Below, in pieces: positions 1 through 8,831 of a DNA stretch of 64,000 nucleotides. How positions within the stretch are numbered: the first letter of the stretch is position 1; every line of letters starts with the position of its first letter. The notes under the pieces were generated by a model. That model was not told where the DNA came from. It ran no database searches and saw nothing but the letters and a program-made list of their open reading frames with translations. Source of the stretch: JAOPZW01 sp963851295 (GTDB lineage: Bacteria; Actinomycetota; Thermoleophilia; Solirubrobacterales; Solirubrobacteraceae); the NCBI GenBank assembly GCA_963851295.1, contig CAWKOS010000003.1, forward strand, positions 62,001 to 126,000, written 5' to 3'. Made by a program: the position numbers and the translations under genes.

Positions 1-2
1 TC

Positions 3-116
3 GCCGGGCGAACGGGCATGAGCGAGCGCGACCTCGACAACGCGCTCTGGTACCGCGGCCAGCGCCCCGAGTACAAGGCGCGGCCGCGGCACCGCTGCCG
101 CACGGTCTACTACTAG
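3..116 (+). CDS. C-terminal end of an unidentified protein (5' end outside window)
   Basis: An open frame runs in from the left edge and ends at a TAG at 114-116, giving 37 residues rich in Arg and aromatic residues and ending RCRTVYY. Codon third positions are GC-rich as in real genes here. The ending (an LW pair, then HR-x-R-T-x-YY) faintly recalls the C-terminus of queuosine-salvage (DUF2419) proteins, but this is from memory and weak. Its stop codon overlaps that of the convergent ABC permease gene, which supports a genuine gene end. Confidence 0.5.
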   Translation, partial: AGRTGMSERDLDNALWYRGQRPEYKARPRHRCRTVYY

Positions 117-946
117 CCCGACCGCTTCAGCTTCCCGTGGCGCTTGGCGTAGCGCTCGCCCGCCCGGAAGACCGCCAGGCCGAGCGGGATCGCGACCGCG
201 CCGAGCACGAGCAGTGGCCACAGGTCGCCCCACACGTCGCCGAGGCTCGCGCCGTCGAGGAGCGTGGCGCGGATCCCGCGCAGCGCATAGGTCGCCGGCG
301 AGACCGTGGCGATGGCCTGCATCCAGCCCGGCATGACGCTGACCGGGTAGTAGATCCCCGAGACCACGAGCAGCATGCCCTGGGCGATGAAACCCAGCTG
401 GGCGCCCTTCTCGGGCGAGATCAGCGGGAGCACCGCCGTCGTCATCCCGACGCCCACGAAGGACACCGACGCGACCGCGAGCAGCACCAGCGCGCCGGCG
501 AAGTTCGCGTCGGGGAAGGCGAGGCCGAAGAAGACCGCGACGACCGCGAACAGCGCGGCCGTGCGCACGACGCCGTAGAGCACGGCGAAGGCGCCCATCC
601 CGAGCAGGTGCACGGGCCGCGCGAGCGGCGCCATGAACGTGTACTCGATCGTCCCCTCCCAGCGCTCCCACGCGACGGTCTCGGTGAGGATCTCGAAGAT
701 GATCCCCAGGTAGGACCAGATCACGGCGCCGATGAGCAGGCTCGCGGTCTGGCGCTCGACGTCGAGGCTGCCGCCGTTCGCCTCCACGCCCTTGGCGATG
801 AAGGCGATGGTCAGCGTGTTGGCGACGGTCCAGACGAAGAACGCCAGCTCCCACCAGCCGTAGCGCTTGACCAGGTACGCGTTGCGCTCGACCACGCCGA
901 CGAGGGCGATGCCCTGGTGGCGGGCCGAGGCGGCCATGGCGCGCAT
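113..946 (-). CDS. ABC-2 type transporter permease
   Basis: Integral membrane half of an ABC-2 exporter, 277 residues with about six hydrophobic segments (for example residues 26-46 and several between 100 and 260). The C-terminal part has the conserved ABC-2 pattern, with PVSVMPGWMQ and the PATYALRGIR stretch before the last helix. The ATG at 946 is chosen because it shares its A with the TGA of the upstream ATPase gene (TGATG), a sign of translational coupling. The open frame extends further upstream, but only as an antisense-like shadow of the ATPase gene. The likely role is export of a drug, lipid or polysaccharide; the sequence does not reveal the substrate. Confidence 0.88.
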   Translation of the reverse strand: MRAMAASARHQGIALVGVVERNAYLVKRYGWWELAFFVWTVANTLTIAFIAKGVEANGGSLDVERQTASLLIGAVIWSYLGIIFEILTETVAWERWEGTIEYTFMAPLARPVHLLGMGAFAVLYGVVRTAALFAVVAVFFGLAFPDANFAGALVLLAVASVSFVGVGMTTAVLPLISPEKGAQLGFIAQGMLLVVSGIYYPVSVMPGWMQAIATVSPATYALRGIRATLLDGASLGDVWGDLWPLLVLGAVAIPLGLAVFRAGERYAKRHGKLKRSG

Positions 947-1734
947 CACGCCGCCTCCTCTTCGTCTCGCTCGTCCTCCAGGGCGCGTCCGGTCGCCGCC
1001 AGGAAGGCATCCTCCAGCGTGGCCGCGCCGTAGCGCCGGCGCAGCTCGGCGGCGGGCTCGAGCGCGAGCAGCCGCCCGCGGTCCAGGATCCCGACGCGGT
1101 CGGCCAGCGCCTCGGCCTCGGCCATGTCGTGGGTGCACAGCAGCGTGGTGGTGTCGTGTGTGGCGCGCACCTCGCGGATGAAGTCCTGGACCTCGCGGCG
1201 CGAGCGCGGGTCCAGGCCCGTCGTCGGCTCGTCGAGGAGCAGGAGGGTCGGCGAGGTCAGCAGCGCCCGCGCGAGCGCGACCTTCTGCTGCATGCCGCGC
1301 GAGAGGTCCTCCATCGGCGCCGAGGCGCGCGCGACCGGGAAGCCGACGGCCTCGAGGATCACCGGGACCTGCGCGCGCGTCTGCGACGGCGCCAGGCCAT
1401 AGAAGCGCGCGGCGTAGGAGAGGTTCTCGGTCGCCGACATCCTCTTGAAGAACGACGCCTCGACCGACACGCGGTTGACCAGCCGCCGCACGGCGCCCTC
1501 CTGGCGCACGACGTCGTAGCCGTACACGCGCGCGCTGCCGCCATCGTGGAGCAGCAGCGTCGCGAGGACGCGCACGAGGGTCGACTTGCCCGAGCCGTTC
1601 TGGCCGAGCACGGCGACGCACTCGCCGCGGGCGATGGTGAACGAGATGCCGTCGAGCGCGGTGACGCGCACGCGCCGGCGCCCCTGACGGCGGGTGAACT
1701 GCTTGGTGAGATCTGACACTTCGACTGCGGACAC
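946..1734 (-). CDS. ABC transporter ATP-binding protein
   Basis: Cytoplasmic ATPase that powers the adjacent ABC-2 permease, 262 residues. Walker A is GQNGSGKST (about residues 44-52), the signature is LSRGMQQK, Walker B is LLLLDEP and the switch histidine lies in CTHD. The C-terminus has the short Ala/Glu-rich tail common in DrrA/CcmA-like exporters. The GTG start at 1734 is preceded by AGGAG with six bases of spacing. The gene is coupled to the permease by a TGATG overlap. CcmA/DrrA-type ATPases serve drug, haem and polysaccharide export, so the substrate cannot be named. Confidence 0.92.
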   Translation of the reverse strand: MSAVEVSDLTKQFTRRQGRRRVRVTALDGISFTIARGECVAVLGQNGSGKSTLVRVLATLLLHDGGSARVYGYDVVRQEGAVRRLVNRVSVEASFFKRMSATENLSYAARFYGLAPSQTRAQVPVILEAVGFPVARASAPMEDLSRGMQQKVALARALLTSPTLLLLDEPTTGLDPRSRREVQDFIREVRATHDTTTLLCTHDMAEAEALADRVGILDRGRLLALEPAAELRRRYGAATLEDAFLAATGRALEDERDEEEAA

Positions 1735-1833
1735 GACGTGCTCCTAACGAATGCACTGAACCGGGGCAGGAACGACCGACCGAGGCGGGGCTCGGCTACG
1801 CGGGGCCGTCTAGCGGTTCACAGGGCGAAGCAC

Positions 1834-1860
1834 GTCCCCGACGGTACCACCGCCGGGGAC
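1834..1860 (-). terminator. Stem-loop downstream of the acyl-CoA-dehydrogenase-like gene (candidate terminator)
   Basis: The arms GTCCCCG and CGGGGAC (7 bp) flank a 13-base loop that can also pair GGT with ACC. It lies 25 bases after the stop of the minus-strand flavoprotein gene, in the roughly 150-base gap before the ABC operon. No T-run follows, so it may only be a weak terminator or an mRNA end hairpin. Confidence 0.35.
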
Positions 1861-1884
1861 GTCGTGCCAGGAGGCGTGTCGGGG

Positions 1885-3039
1885 TCAGTCGACGAGGTCG
1901 AGGAACTGCCAGTGCTGGCCGTCGGCCAGCCCGGCGAGCTGGCGCCCGACCGTCTGCTGGATCGGCAGCGACGGGATCACGTGCTGGGTGGCGGCGTGCA
2001 TGTCGCGGAAGAGCTGCTGGACCTTCCCCGAGCGCAGGCCGCTCGTCCCCGACGAGGCGTAGACGAACTTCGCGACCTCGTGCGCCGCCCACGTGGAGTG
2101 GATGGTGCCCAGGCGGATGTTCGTGTTCTGGTCGACCGACAGGTCCTCGCTGCGCGCGAGCGTCTCGGTCACGTCGGTCCAGGTCTCGAAGATCAGCGCG
2201 CGCGCCGCCCTGCGGATGCCCTCCGCGCGGGTGAAGCCCTCCTGGAAGCTGGCGTTCTCGCCCAGCGCCCCCGGACGGCCGGCCTTCGCCTTGATCATGG
2301 CCTTCAGCTCGTCCATCAGCCGCCGCGCGATGCCGAGCGCGAAGCCCGAGTGGCAGATGCCGGCGATGTTGATGATCCCGAGCCGGTACAGGTCGCCGCG
2401 CTCGACCGACTCGCTGACGGCGAAGTGCGAGAAGTACTCCGGGACGAAGACGCTGTCGATCTTGTAGTCGATGCTCCCCGTCGCCCGCAGGCCCATGACG
2501 TCCCAATTGTCGATCAGCTCGGCCTGCTCGACCGGGACCACGAAGATGCGCGGCTCGCCGGTGCCCTCGACCACGCCGAGGGTGTGGATGAAGCCCGAGT
2601 GCTTGATGCCCGAGGCGAACTGCCACGAGCCGCTGAGCAGGTGGCCGCCGTCGGTCGGCACCGCGGTTCCCGGGCGCGTGCCCTGCCCGGCGATGACGGG
2701 GAAGCGCTCGCCGCCGAAGATCTCGTCGATCGCCTGCTCGCCGAGGTAGGCCGCGCCGGTGCCGATGGCCAGCCCGGCCGCCATCGTCACCCAGCCGGTC
2801 GACGGGTCGGCGTAGGTGAGCTGGTCGATGACCTTCAGCGAGCTGACGGGATCGAGCTCGGAGCCGCCGAGCGCCTTCGGGACCCACATGCCGAAGAGGC
2901 CCGCATCGTGGAGGGCGTCGACGACCGGGTCGGAGAGCCGTCCGCGCTCGTCTCCCTCGGCGGCGTGCTCGTCGATGAGCCCCTCGAGGCGCTGGGCCTC
3001 GGCCAGGAGGTCGGGGGTGGTCGTCGTCGTGTCGGTCAT
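1885..3039 (-). CDS. Acyl-CoA dehydrogenase-like flavoprotein (possibly HsaA/DszC-type monooxygenase)
   Basis: A 384-residue protein with the acyl-CoA dehydrogenase fold: an N-terminal helical domain (GLFGMWVPKALGG near residue 47), a middle beta domain (SGSWQFASG near 136) and a C-terminal helical domain of the Acyl-CoA_dh_2 kind. The LSGSWxFxSG motif is typical of flavin-dependent hydroxylases such as HsaA and DszC rather than beta-oxidation dehydrogenases. These use reduced flavin from a separate reductase, and none is seen nearby. The ATG at 3039 has GAGGAG about seven bases upstream. It lies 27 bases after cysE on the same strand, so co-transcription with cysteine synthesis, and hence a role in sulfur metabolism, is possible but unproven. 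Confidence 0.8.
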   Translation of the reverse strand: MTDTTTTTPDLLAEAQRLEGLIDEHAAEGDERGRLSDPVVDALHDAGLFGMWVPKALGGSELDPVSSLKVIDQLTYADPSTGWVTMAAGLAIGTGAAYLGEQAIDEIFGGERFPVIAGQGTRPGTAVPTDGGHLLSGSWQFASGIKHSGFIHTLGVVEGTGEPRIFVVPVEQAELIDNWDVMGLRATGSIDYKIDSVFVPEYFSHFAVSESVERGDLYRLGIINIAGICHSGFALGIARRLMDELKAMIKAKAGRPGALGENASFQEGFTRAEGIRRAARALIFETWTDVTETLARSEDLSVDQNTNIRLGTIHSTWAAHEVAKFVYASSGTSGLRSGKVQQLFRDMHAATQHVIPSLPIQQTVGRQLAGLADGQHWQFLDLVD

Positions 3040-3066
3040 GCAGGTCTCCTCGTGTGGGATCTGGGA

Positions 3067-3807
3067 CTAGCCGCCCGCCGGGTTGCGGCCCTGGGCGGGG
3101 CGCAGGGGGCGCACTTCGGCCGCGGGCTCGTGCTCGCGGCCATCCTTCGCGGCCAACTCGCGCTCGAGCGCATCGATGCGGGCGGCCAGGCCCTTGATGG
3201 CGTCGGCCACCGGGTCGGGCAGGTGGATCCAATCGGCGTCGGGGCCCTCCACCTTGCGGCCGTCGACGCGGACGACGTGGCCGGGGTTGCCGACCACGGT
3301 CGAGTTCGGTGGAACGTCGGTGATGACGACGGAGTTGGCGCCGATCTTGGCGCCGTGGCCGACGGTGATCGGCCCCAGCAGCTTGGCGCCCGAGCCGATC
3401 GTGACGTTGTCCTGCACGGTCGGGTGGCGCTTGCCGGTGGCGAAGCCGGTGCCGCCGAGGGTCACGCCCTGGTAGAGCGTGACGTCGTCGCCGATCTCGG
3501 CCGTCTCCCCGACGACGACGCCGGTGCCGTGGTCGATGAAGAGGCCGTCGCCGATCCGGGCCGCCGGGTGGATCTCGATCCCGGTGAGCGCCCGCGTCGC
3601 CGTGCTCAGGGCGCGCGGGACGAAGGGGACGCCCGCGTGGTGCAGGGCGTGGGCGACGCGATAGGACAGCAGCGCGTGGACGCCGGGCCAGCTCGTGAGG
3701 ATCTCGACCGAGGAGACGCCGCGCGCGGCGGGGTCGCGCTCATGGGCCGCGGCGACGTCGCGGCGAATCTCGCCGGCGACCCGGCGCAGCGTGCCTAGCC
3801 CGATCAT
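3067..3807 (-). CDS. cysE: Serine O-acetyltransferase
   Basis: Makes O-acetyl-L-serine from serine and acetyl-CoA, the first step of cysteine synthesis. The 246-residue protein has the N-terminal helical segment with SYRVAHALHHAG, followed by left-handed beta-helix hexapeptide repeats. The active-site region is IDHGTGVVVGETAEIGDDVTLYQ (about residues 90-112), followed by GKRHPTV and the NSVV-x-VPPNSTVVGNPG closing coil. A charged C-terminal tail of about 45 residues extends beyond typical family members. The ATG at 3807 follows a TATCGT hexamer by six bases with no Shine-Dalgarno, so the mRNA is probably leaderless. A cysteine synthase gene lies close by, separated by a hydrolase gene. Confidence 0.93.
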   Translation of the reverse strand: MIGLGTLRRVAGEIRRDVAAAHERDPAARGVSSVEILTSWPGVHALLSYRVAHALHHAGVPFVPRALSTATRALTGIEIHPAARIGDGLFIDHGTGVVVGETAEIGDDVTLYQGVTLGGTGFATGKRHPTVQDNVTIGSGAKLLGPITVGHGAKIGANSVVITDVPPNSTVVGNPGHVVRVDGRKVEGPDADWIHLPDPVADAIKGLAARIDALERELAAKDGREHEPAAEVRPLRPAQGRNPAGG

Positions 3808-3812
3808 GGCCG

Positions 3813-3819
3813 TACGATA
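3813..3819. promoter_or_regulatory. Overlapping divergent -10 hexamers (leaderless bidirectional promoter candidate)
   Basis: The plus strand reads TACGAT (3813-3818) exactly six bases before the GTG at 3825. The minus strand reads TATCGT (3819-3814) exactly six bases before the cysE ATG at 3807. Both fit TANNNT, and both would start transcription at the first base of the start codon. The start codons are only 17 bases apart, so one shared core seems to serve both directions. No convincing -35 was seen. Confidence 0.5.
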
Positions 3820-3824
3820 GCTAC

Positions 3825-4418
3825 GTGCGCTTCCTCATCCTGCACGGTTGGCAAGGTTCGGGTCCCGAACATTGGCAGACCTGGCTGGCGGGTGAGCTGC
3901 GCGGCTCCGGGCACCACGTCCAGTACCCCGAGCTCCCGGCGTGCGACGAGCCGTGCCCCGACCGCTGGGGCATGGCCTTCCGTTCCGAGCTCGGGCGCCT
4001 CGCCGCCCGCCAGGACGACGAGCGCGTCGTGGTCGCCCATTCGCTCGGCTGCGTGCTGTGGCTGCGCGAGGCCGCCAACGTCGCGCCCTCGCGGCGGGTG
4101 GACCGCGTCGCGCTGGTCGCCCCTCCGTGCCCGGGCGCCGCGGTCCCCGAGCTCGCGGGCTTCTACCCGACCGGGGCCGAGCGCGACGCCGTGGCGCTCG
4201 CGGCGCGCGAGACGCGGCTGGTCTGCACCGACGACGACCCCTACTGCCCGGGCGAGGGCGCCGACCGCTTTTGGGCCACGCCACTCGGCCTGCCCGTCGA
4301 CCTGCTTCCGGGCGCCGGGCACATCAACGTCGAGGCCGGCTTCGGCCCGTGGCCCGAGATGCTGGCGTGGTGCCTGGGCCGGCGCCCGGCGCTGGCGCCC
4401 GAGGCCGCCGCGGCCTAG
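3825..4418 (+). CDS. RBBP9/YdeN-family alpha/beta hydrolase
   Basis: A small serine hydrolase of 197 residues, the usual size for RBBP9/YdeN proteins. It begins with the family signature LHGWQGSGPEHWQTWL. The nucleophile serine is in AHSLGCVLW (about residues 71-79), the acid is probably the Asp-rich DDDPYCP stretch, and the histidine is in GAGHIN near 165, followed by the typical FGPWPE. The cellular substrate is unknown for most members. The GTG at 3825 is preceded by TACGAT with six bases of spacing and no ribosome binding site, so the message is likely leaderless. It sits between cysE and cysK, on the opposite strand. Confidence 0.85.
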   Translation: MRFLILHGWQGSGPEHWQTWLAGELRGSGHHVQYPELPACDEPCPDRWGMAFRSELGRLAARQDDERVVVAHSLGCVLWLREAANVAPSRRVDRVALVAPPCPGAAVPELAGFYPTGAERDAVALAARETRLVCTDDDPYCPGEGADRFWATPLGLPVDLLPGAGHINVEAGFGPWPEMLAWCLGRRPALAPEAAAA

Positions 4419-4430
4419 GCGCCTGGCGCC

Positions 4431-5385
4431 TCAGCCCGCCGCGGCCTGGTCGCTGCGCGGGGCGAAGAACGGCGCCGAGATGTAGCGCTCGCCCGAGTCG
4501 GGCAGGACGGCGACGATCCGCTTGCCCCGCGACTCGGGGCGCTGGGCGACCTCGAGCGCGGCCCAGAGCGCCGCGCCGCACGAGATGCCGGCGAGGATCC
4601 CCTCGCGCGCGGCGACCGCGTGGGCGGTGGCGATGGCGTCCTCGTCCGTGCAGGCCATGACCTCGTCGAGCACCTCGACGTCGAGCACGGCGGGGACGAA
4701 GCCGGCGCCGATGCCCTGGATGCGGTGCGGGCCCGGGGCGCCGCCGGAGAGGACCGGCGAGGAGGCCGGCTCGACCCCGACGACCTGGGCCCGGGGGTTG
4801 TGGGACTTGAGCGCCTCGCCGACCCCGGTGACCGTTCCGCCCGTCCCGACCCCGGCCACGAAGACGTCGACCTTGCCGTCGAGCGCGGCGAGGATCTCCG
4901 GGCCGGTGCCGATGCGGTGGGCCTCGGGGTTGGCGGGGTTGGAGAACTGGTCGGGCAGGAAGACGTCGGGGTCCTTGGCGGCCGCCCGGGCCGCGTCGAC
5001 GGCCTCGTTCATGCCGCCCAGCGACTCGACGATCTCGACCTGCGCGCCGTAGAGGCGCAGCAGCGCCTCGCGCTCGCGGCTCATGCCCTGGGGCAGGAAG
5101 ATCGAGAGGTCGTAGCCCTTGGCCGCGCAGCAGAAGGCCAGCGCGATGCCGGTGTTGCCCGAGGTCGCCTCGACGATCGTGGTGCGGCCGGGCTCGATGA
5201 GGCCGTCGCGCTCGGCGGCGTCGAGCATCGCCACGCCGATGCGGTCCTTGACCGAGCCTCCCGGGGTTGAACGCCTCGAGCTTGCCGTAGAGCTCGACGT
5301 CGACGCCATCGGGCAGCATCCGCGTGAGCGCGACCATCGGCGTGTTGCCGACGGTGTCGGCGATGTTCGTCGGGATTCGCGGCAT
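4431..5385 (-). pseudogene. cysK: Cysteine synthase (O-acetylserine sulfhydrylase), frame broken by one extra base
   Basis: Would make cysteine from O-acetylserine and sulfide with PLP. The N-terminal frame reads MPRIPTNIADTVGNTPMV and continues to KLEAFNPG. The remaining roughly 280 codons, from GSVKDR on, lie in another frame; they include the PLP-phosphate loop TSGNTG, GTGGT and the end motif PDSGERY. The break falls in a CCCGGGG run at 5260-5266, directly at the NPGGSVKDR motif that carries the PLP lysine. Removing one base restores the whole enzyme (955 bases is 3n+1). Both halves are well conserved, so this is a very recent mutation or a sequencing error. The ATG at 5385 is preferred over a GTG five codons upstream because family members begin close to RIP. 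Confidence 0.9.
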
Positions 5386-5443
5386 GCGGCGCTTGCGCAC
5401 CCTACCGGCGACCCCGGAGCGCGGCGGCCCCGTGCGCGGCGGC

Positions 5444-5659
5444 TCAGATCAGGTCGCGGTGGTCGCCCTGGCGGCGGCACCCGACGACCGCGGCGATCGG
5501 CGCGCGGTCCTCGAGGACCCGGCGGGGGCGGCCGGCGGAGCCGAGGGTCGGCGAGAGGCGCAGCCGGCGCACGAGGGCGTCCTGGACGGTGGCGCCCGCG
5601 TCGAGCGCGGTCGCCACCGGGAGGGGCCGGTCGGGCCGGGCGTGGCGTTCGTGCAGCAT
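5444..5659 (-). CDS. Hypothetical protein, 71 residues
   Basis: A short frame with an extremely coding-like base pattern: of its 72 codons only one sense codon (GAA) ends in A or T. No family is recognised. The protein is basic, begins MLHERHARPDRP and ends GCRRQGDHRDLI, with no signal peptide or membrane segment. It is divergent from the small plus-strand gene at 5716 and lies after cysK. The ATG at 5659 has no clear Shine-Dalgarno. The GC3 pattern argues for a real gene; function is unknown. Confidence 0.6.
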   Translation of the reverse strand: MLHERHARPDRPLPVATALDAGATVQDALVRRLRLSPTLGSAGRPRRVLEDRAPIAAVVGCRRQGDHRDLI

Positions 5660-5703
5660 GGAGGCCAGAACGCACGCGGGCCCGGGATCTTGCGGTTCAT
5701 GCG

Positions 5704-5709
5704 TACGCT
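5704..5709 (+). promoter_or_regulatory. TACGCT -10 hexamer for a leaderless message
   Basis: TACGCT fits TANNNT and ends exactly six bases before the ATG at 5716, the same geometry as at 3813-3825 and at 47526. There is no Shine-Dalgarno before the ATG, so the transcript probably starts at the start codon. Confidence 0.45.
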
Positions 5710-5715
5710 GGACGA

Positions 5716-5991
5716 ATGACCGATCGCATCGTCCTCGAGCCCGAGGAGATCGCGGGCCTGATCCGCGGCTCGCGGCTGCTCGATCTGCGCGTGGACACCC
5801 CGTCGGACCTGCGCGAGCGCCTGCTGGCGACCGCGACGACGGCGATGGACGCGCTGTGCGGGCTGTGCGACCGGGCCGGGACGGATGCGGTCTGGGACGT
5901 CCTCGAGCTGCTCGACCACCGCGAGCTGCTGGCCTTCTCGACGCTGATGGCATCGGAGCTGAGCGAGACGTCGTTCTCGGCCAACGGCTGA
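5716..5991 (+). CDS. Hypothetical protein, 91 residues
   Basis: A small acidic, Leu-rich, probably all-helical protein with no signal peptide or membrane segment. It starts MTDRIVLEPEEIAGLIRG and holds a CGLCDRAG motif near residue 48, whose CxxC pair could bind metal or form a disulfide. No family is recognised. The ATG at 5716 is supported by the TACGCT hexamer six bases upstream. It stands alone, with 50 bases before the exporter operon on the same strand. Confidence 0.65.
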   Translation: MTDRIVLEPEEIAGLIRGSRLLDLRVDTPSDLRERLLATATTAMDALCGLCDRAGTDAVWDVLELLDHRELLAFSTLMASELSETSFSANG

Positions 5992-6041
5992 CGCACCGTT
6001 TCTTCGGTTCCTATTAGAGGCGGGCTGTTCACTGGCCGCCC

Positions 6042-6482
6042 GTGAGCACTTCTCGCCTCGTCGGAGTCCTGCTGGCGGCATGCGCGCTGGGGGTCGGCGC
6101 GTGCGGGAGCAGCGACTCGACATCGACCACGAACGCCTCCGCCTCCCAGGGCGCCGGCGGGCAGCGCAACGGCCCGGGCGCCGTGCTGCGCGACCCGAAG
6201 GTGCAGGCGTGCCTGAAGAAGCAGGGCGTGACGATCCCGAGCTTCCGGCGGCCGCCGGGAAGCGGGCAGCGGCCGCCGGGGGGCTCGGGGCAGGGCGGCG
6301 GGCAGTCCGGCGGGAGCGGCGGGCAGCGCCCGCCCGGCGGCGGCGCCAACGGCGGCCGCTTCGCGCAGCGCTTCCAGCAGCTGCGCGCGGCGCTGCAGAA
6401 GTGCGGCGTGCAATTGCCGCAGGGCGGCGGGCGCCCGCCCCAGCCGCAGGGCCAGGGCACCTCCACGACGACCCAGACCTGA
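6042..6482 (+). CDS. Secreted lipoprotein, Gly/Pro/Gln-rich
   Basis: A 146-residue protein with a lipoprotein signal peptide: MSTSRLVG, a hydrophobic stretch, and a lipobox LGVGAC with the lipidated Cys at about residue 21. The mature part has two short ordered segments: DPKVQACLKKQGVTIP near residue 51 and FQQLRAALQKCGVQLP near 110. They look like repeats of one motif, each with a Cys, joined by a Pro/Gly-rich linker. It starts at a GTG and ends one base before the exporter adaptor gene, so it is the first gene of that operon and may be an accessory or substrate-binding lipoprotein of the exporter. The family is unknown. Confidence 0.75.
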   Translation: MSTSRLVGVLLAACALGVGACGSSDSTSTTNASASQGAGGQRNGPGAVLRDPKVQACLKKQGVTIPSFRRPPGSGQRPPGGSGQGGGQSGGSGGQRPPGGGANGGRFAQRFQQLRAALQKCGVQLPQGGGRPPQPQGQGTSTTTQT

Positions 6483-6483
6483 G

Positions 6484-8093
6484 ATGCGACGCCGTCCGGC
6501 CCTCACCACCATCGCCGCGGGCGTGCTGGCCGTGGCCGCCGTCGTCGTCGCGATCCTCGCCATCGGCTCGCCGTCGACCTCGACCGCCCAGGAGCGCACC
6601 GTCACGGTCGCGCACGGTGTCGTGCAGTCGACGGTCTCGGGCAGCGGCAACCTCTCTCCCGCCAACCAGGTCGACCTCGACTTCGGCACGAGCGGCGAGA
6701 TCACGCACATCTACGTCCACGAGGGCGAGCACGTCGGCGCCGACCAGCTCCTGGCGACCGTCGACGACAGCGCCGCGAAGGTCGACCTCGCCGAGGCCCA
6801 GGCGAACCTCCAGACCGCGCAGGACACCCTCGACCAGGTCCAGTCCGGCTCCTCGTCCTCGTCGTCGGGCTCGACGACGGCGAGCGCGGCGTCCGTCAGC
6901 CACGGCGTGATGGCGACCGTCGCCCAGGCCACGCCGACGACGCCGACCACGACGACGCCGCCGCAGACCACGCCGACGACGACCACGCCGACCACCACCA
7001 CGCCGACCACCACGACGCCGACGACGACCACGCCGACGACGACCACGCCGGCCACGACCAAGCCGAAGCAGACCAAGCCGAAGCAGACGACGCCGTCGAG
7101 TGGGTCGGGGAGCGGCGGCTCGGGCGGAGGCGGCGGCTCGGGCGGAGGCGGCGGCTCAGGCTCCGGCAGCGGCGGCTCCGGTGGCGGCAGCACCATCTCC
7201 GAGGCCGCCGCCGAGGCCGACGTCCAGAGCGCCGAGCTCGCCGTCAGCAGCGCCGAGAAGGCGCTCTCCGCGACCCGGCTGCGCGCCCCGATGGCGGGCA
7301 CCATCGCGTCGGTCAACGGGTCGGTCGGCCAGACCACGGGCAGCGGCTCGTCGTCGGGCAACGGATCGAACGGATCCAACGGCTCGAGCGGGGCGAGCGT
7401 CGCGGGCGGGCTCGGCGGGAGCGGGTCGAGCTCGGGCTCCGGCGGAAACGGCTCCTCGAGCGGCTCGAGCTTCATCACCCTCGCCCAGATCAGCCGCTTC
7501 AAGATGGAGGTCTCGCTCAGCGAGTCCGACATCGGCTCCGTGAAGGTCGGCCAGCCGGCGACGGTGACCGTCAACGCGGCGTCCGGCGAGGAGTTCGCGG
7601 CCAAGGTGACCGACATCGGCGTGCTCTCGTCGTCGTCGAGCGGGTCGAGCAGCGCGGTCAGCTACCCAGTCACGCTGACGCTCGCCCAGACGAGCAAGCA
7701 CCTGAAGGCCGGCATGAGCGCGACGGCCGACATCGTCACGGCCCAGGTCTCGGGCGTCGCCGTCCCCTCGCAGGCGCTGAGCGGCTCGACGGTCACCGTG
7801 CAGGCCAAGGACGGCTCGCAGAGCACGCGCCGCGTCGAGCTCGGCGTGGTCGGCGACTCGACGACGCAGGTCGTCAGCGGCCTGAACGTCGGCGACGTCG
7901 TCGTGGTCCGCTCGACCAGCGCCCTGGCGGGCGCGACCGGCTCGGGCGCCGACCAGATCAACAACGCGCTGCGCAGCCGCCTCGGCGGCGGCGCCGGCCT
8001 CGGGGGCGGCGGGCTGAGCCGCGGCGGCTTCGGCCGCGGCGGCGGCGGCGGGGGCGGCGCGGGGCCGGTCCTCGTCGGCCCCGGAGGCGGGCC

Positions 8094-8097
<4 letters not shown>
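6484..8097 (+). CDS. Efflux periplasmic-adaptor (MacA/HlyD-like) protein with low-complexity linkers
   Basis: A 537-residue adaptor of a MacAB-type exporter, anchored by one N-terminal helix (about residues 8-28). The first half of the biotinyl-lipoyl-like domain is VDLDFGTSGEITHIYVHEGEHV (63-84) and the second is LRAPMAGTIASVNGSVGQ. A beta-barrel follows (FKMEVSLSESDIGSVKVGQPATV), then a membrane-proximal domain ending VVSGLNVGDVVVV. Where Gram-negative adaptors carry a long coiled-coil hairpin, this one has a Thr/Pro tract (150-205) and a Gly/Ser linker (206-238). A second Gly/Ser insert and a Gly-rich tail follow. The ATG lies one base after the lipoprotein stop, and the GTG of the ATPase gene overlaps the stop (GTGA). 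Confidence 0.85.
6931..7098 (+). repeat. In-gene tandem repeat coding Thr-Thr-Thr-Thr-Pro units
   Basis: Imperfect 15-base units, roughly ACGACGACCACGCCG, are repeated inside the adaptor gene and encode five consecutive TTTTP blocks (about 6970-7050) with degenerate flanks. It is a coding minisatellite. The protein product would be an extended, possibly O-glycosylated spacer. Copy number is likely to vary between strains. Confidence 0.8.

Positions 8098-8827
<730 letters not shown>

Positions 8828-8831
<4 letters not shown>

Noticed and set aside
1738..3798. 686-residue plus-strand open frame
   Set aside because: Antisense of the flavoprotein and cysE genes; high GC leaves few stop codons, and the amino acid pattern (Arg/Ala/Asp-rich without domains) is that of a shadow.
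6931..7098. CRISPR-like repeat
   Set aside because: Short 15-base units without spacers, in frame within a coding sequence; it is a coding minisatellite.
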